Source: Fodinibius sediminis (GTDB lineage Bacteria; Bacteroidota; Rhodothermia; Balneolales; Balneolaceae). From it: 64,000 nt of DNA. How positions within the stretch are numbered: the stretch's first letter is position 1; each line of letters begins with the position of its first letter. The notes below the pieces were generated by a model. That model was not told where the DNA came from, did no database searches, and worked only from the letters and a program-made list of their open reading frames with translations. The position numbers were made by a program, and so were the translations under genes. Location: assembly GCF_900182555.1 (NCBI RefSeq), contig NZ_FXTH01000014.1, positions 36,785 through 100,784 on the forward strand, read 5' to 3'. This document shows positions 61,841 through 64,000 of the stretch, piece after piece.

Positions 61841-62875
61841 TCACGTAGAAACAGCGTTATCCTCAATATACTGATCCAGCTTGGTCGGCTGGCTGGATGG
61901 CCCCACATAGTGTATTCGTTCTGCCCAATCAAGCCCGTATTTTTCTCCAACCTTTTTGTCAGATGGGGTACCCCAGCGTAAACGCATGGAATCCTTATCC
62001 AGCATGATATGCTTGATGTAGTTGAAATTGGCCATCTCGTCGTCGTCACCCAGTATGGGTAATTTTTTTCCCTCCTCGGCTAATCTCTTGCGCAGACGCG
62101 AACCGGCATTGCCTCCCGGTCCCTGTGTTGTATTGACCATATTGGCCCTCACTTTAGTATCAATCACATCGCTGATATCCACAATTCGGTTAATATGTTG
62201 TCGGCTTTTATTTTGATACCGTGCAAAGTAGTACATTTCACGAACGCTGTTGGGCTCAACTCCCGCGTCAAAATGTTCCGGGTAATTCCTGCTGCTGCCG
62301 GCCATCCAGCGGGCGGCTTCCACGGCCCGTGCTGTTATATAGTGATCCGGATTTTCTTCATAATGGGCCCATGGATCGTAGCAGACCGCCGTATCGACCT
62401 TCAGCATTCGAAAAAGAAATATCAATCGGCCTTTCAGATCCTGAATGTTGACTTCATCCATCTGATGGTTCCGGTTATAGAGATCATACGTTTTTTCCAA
62501 TCCCAGCACTTCTGCAACAGCTTCATTGGATTTTTCATTATTCACAATAACCTCTCCCCTGCTATCACCCCTGCCCGCCTTTTCATCGTTGGAGGTGCGA
62601 ATGAGGTAACCGGTATATCCTTCTTTTATCAGTTTGGCCACCGTGCCCCCTGCAAACAGCGATATATCATCGGAATGCGGTTGTATTACTGCCAGCACCT
62701 TGCCTTTGTGCGGCTGGCCTTCCCGAGCCTTTTCAACGACCAGCTCATCCTCGAAGAGATCTGAATCTCCCTGTTGCGGCTTTTTTTCGTTACCGCCCAG
62801 CGATGGCAGGTAGACGGGAGATCCCAGCAAGGCCCCGGTTGTTAATCCAGTCTGCAAAAAGTCTTTCCGTTTCAT
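61841..62875 (-). CDS. secreted PIG-L-family deacetylase
   Basis: 344 residues. The leader M-K-R-K-D-F-L-Q is Tat-like with R-K, followed by a hydrophobic segment. The zinc motif normally written H-P-D-D is P-H-S-D-D here (His67, Asp69, Asp70), and the later H-Y-I-T-A-R-A-V supplies the third ligand. PIG-L/LmbE enzymes remove acetyl from GlcNAc-containing or related compounds. It lies 113 bases upstream of the Tct transporter genes on the same strand and may release a compound taken up by them (inference). Confidence 0.85.
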   Translation of the reverse strand: MKRKDFLQTGLTTGALLGSPVYLPSLGGNEKKPQQGDSDLFEDELVVEKAREGQPHKGKVLAVIQPHSDDISLFAGGTVAKLIKEGYTGYLIRTSNDEKAGRGDSRGEVIVNNEKSNEAVAEVLGLEKTYDLYNRNHQMDEVNIQDLKGRLIFLFRMLKVDTAVCYDPWAHYEENPDHYITARAVEAARWMAGSSRNYPEHFDAGVEPNSVREMYYFARYQNKSRQHINRIVDISDVIDTKVRANMVNTTQGPGGNAGSRLRKRLAEEGKKLPILGDDDEMANFNYIKHIMLDKDSMRLRWGTPSDKKVGEKYGLDWAERIHYVGPSSQPTKLDQYIEDNAVST

Positions 62876-63091
62876 AGTTGCCGTTTTTATTTAACATTAA
62901 CTCATAAACGAGGATGTTCGACCGTTATCCGCCGCAATGCCACTAATAGGGTGTCTGCCGTACTATATTCCATCATGCCTATTCTTCCCAAAGAACGGCG
63001 CTTCGGATAAAAGGTCACCCGGCGGGCACCCGGTATTAAACAGTTGAGGATGGCACGACTCCACCGTTGCCCTTCGTTCAGCATGCTTCGA

Positions 63092-64000
63092 CTATTCATC
63101 CCATTTGGTAGCAGCCAGTCCGTTCAGGTCGTATACCACCTCGCCGTCCCGGATCGTCAGTTCGGTTTCCAGCTTGCGGGTAGCCCCCGGCTTCAGGTTC
63201 TCCCGGGAATCCAGGAAGCCGAACGCCCCCTCACGCATCCCGAAAACCGCCACATCGGCTACCGCACCCTCGCTCAGGTGCCCCAGCTCCTCGCGCTGGA
63301 TCACCTGCGCCGGCTTCCAGGTCGAGGCCCGGATCACCTCCGGCAGCGACATTCCCATGTCCATCATCTTCGAGACCACATTCAGCATGTTCTTCATCCC
63401 GTCGTTCATGCTCCCCGTATGCAGGTCCGTGCTGATCGTGTTGGGCTTCAGGCCCTGCTCGAAGGCCGGGATGGCAACCGGGTAGAAAAAGCTCCCCCCG
63501 CCGTGGCCCACATCAAAAATAATGCCCCGATCCTGGGCCTCCAGCATGCCCTCGCGCAGCTGCCCGGCATCGTCAACCACCGCCTGGCGACCACCGTGTA
63601 CGGTGCCCCCGCCCCCGTACATGTGGGTGTAGATATCGCCCGGACGCAGTACGTCCAGCAGCAGCTTTTCCAGTGGCAGGGGTGGCGATGCACCGCCAAA
63701 GTCAACCATGACCGGGATCTCTGCTTTCTCCCCGGCTTCCACGGCCCGACGGTAAGGCTCCCATTCATGACCATGGTAGTGGGCTATCTTGACCCCCACC
63801 ACTTCCGGGTTTTGCTCAGCAACCAGGGCGGTCATCTTCGGATCCATATCATTCACATTCTGCTCAACGGGGACCACGCCCTTCATCCCGCTGCCGATGA
63901 TGTTAAGAAAAGCAAGCACCCGGGTCTTGGAGCGGTCGATAACCTGTTTCTTGAAATGGGAGAAGTTGCGCCATCCGGCGCCCCCCACATCAACCACCGT
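63092..64000 (-). CDS. amidohydrolase/deacetylase-family metallohydrolase, truncated by window edge
   Basis: The last 302 residues; the frame is open to position 64000, so the N-terminus, with the first metal-binding H-x-H, is outside. Visible landmarks are V-G-V-K-I-A-H-Y-H-G, F-D-V-G-H-G-G-G-S-F, the T-D-L-H-T-G segment and the typical amidohydrolase ending V-A-D-V-A-V-F and I-R-D-G-E-V-V-Y-D. This is the dihydroorotase-like/EF_0837 branch, which hydrolyses cyclic amides or N-acyl amino-acid-type compounds with one or two metals. It lies 216 bases upstream of the PIG-L gene; nothing else is seen in that gap. Confidence 0.88.
   Translation of the reverse strand, partial: TVVDVGGAGWRNFSHFKKQVIDRSKTRVLAFLNIIGSGMKGVVPVEQNVNDMDPKMTALVAEQNPEVVGVKIAHYHGHEWEPYRRAVEAGEKAEIPVMVDFGGASPPLPLEKLLLDVLRPGDIYTHMYGGGGTVHGGRQAVVDDAGQLREGMLEAQDRGIIFDVGHGGGSFFYPVAIPAFEQGLKPNTISTDLHTGSMNDGMKNMLNVVSKMMDMGMSLPEVIRASTWKPAQVIQREELGHLSEGAVADVAVFGMREGAFGFLDSRENLKPGATRKLETELTIRDGEVVYDLNGLAATKWDE

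Overview
The window most resembles a Balneolota or Bacteroidota bacterium. This is inferred from a complete SusC/SusD pair driven by an ECF sigma/FecR cascade, many lipoproteins, a Rho factor with a basic insertion, and scarce Shine-Dalgarno sites. No 16S gene is present, so the assignment rests on gene content. I see no phage, insertion sequence, CRISPR array or replication origin.

Left part (1-16.9 kb, mostly core genes). A decayed N-acylglucosamine 2-epimerase (60-597, +) converges on a minus-strand run: polyprenyl-type glycosyltransferase, methyltransferase, SGNH esterase. Next come a small MerR regulator, a large TPR lipoprotein with a TonB-like C-terminus, a metallo-beta-lactamase-fold hydrolase, an orphan six-SLBB export protein, an M1 peptidase, rho, folC and pyrD.

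Amino-acid region (16.9-27.2 kb). A six-gene minus-strand run encodes a Na+/solute symporter, GNAT acetyltransferase, alanine/ornithine-type racemase, M23 metallopeptidase without signal peptide, M20 amidohydrolase and a divergent alanine racemase. Facing it on the plus strand are ornithine and lysine 6-transaminases. The symporter is preceded by a leader with a possible structured RNA or leader peptide and an intrinsic terminator. An initiator tRNA-Met lies between the two transaminase genes, with its promoter overlapping the lysine transaminase promoter. I infer a pathway for uptake, racemisation and omega-deamination of ornithine/lysine-like amino acids or peptides.

Middle (27.2-33.9 kb). 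SDR dehydrogenase, purL and a HAD phosphatase on the minus strand; then a LemA/TPM/NIPSNAP/TPM operon on the plus strand, closed by a 15-bp terminator hairpin.

Right part (34-64 kb, all minus strand). A polysaccharide utilisation locus runs ECF sigma, FecR, SusC (with STN domain), SusD, four Cys-type sulfatases, a secreted Gfo/Idh/MocA oxidoreductase, a 1319-residue HEAT protein with three DUF1080 domains, and a further DUF1080 protein. Upstream lie a secreted TIM-barrel sugar isomerase-like protein, a five-part sugar dehydrogenase (ThuA-like, beta-propeller, PKD, cytochrome c, carbohydrate-binding), a TctA permease with a fused TctC-TctB protein, a PIG-L deacetylase and a truncated amidohydrolase. 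There is no recognisable classical glycoside hydrolase or lyase. The locus looks built for desulfation followed by oxidation-based (3-keto) glycosidic bond cleavage, the most interesting system in the window.
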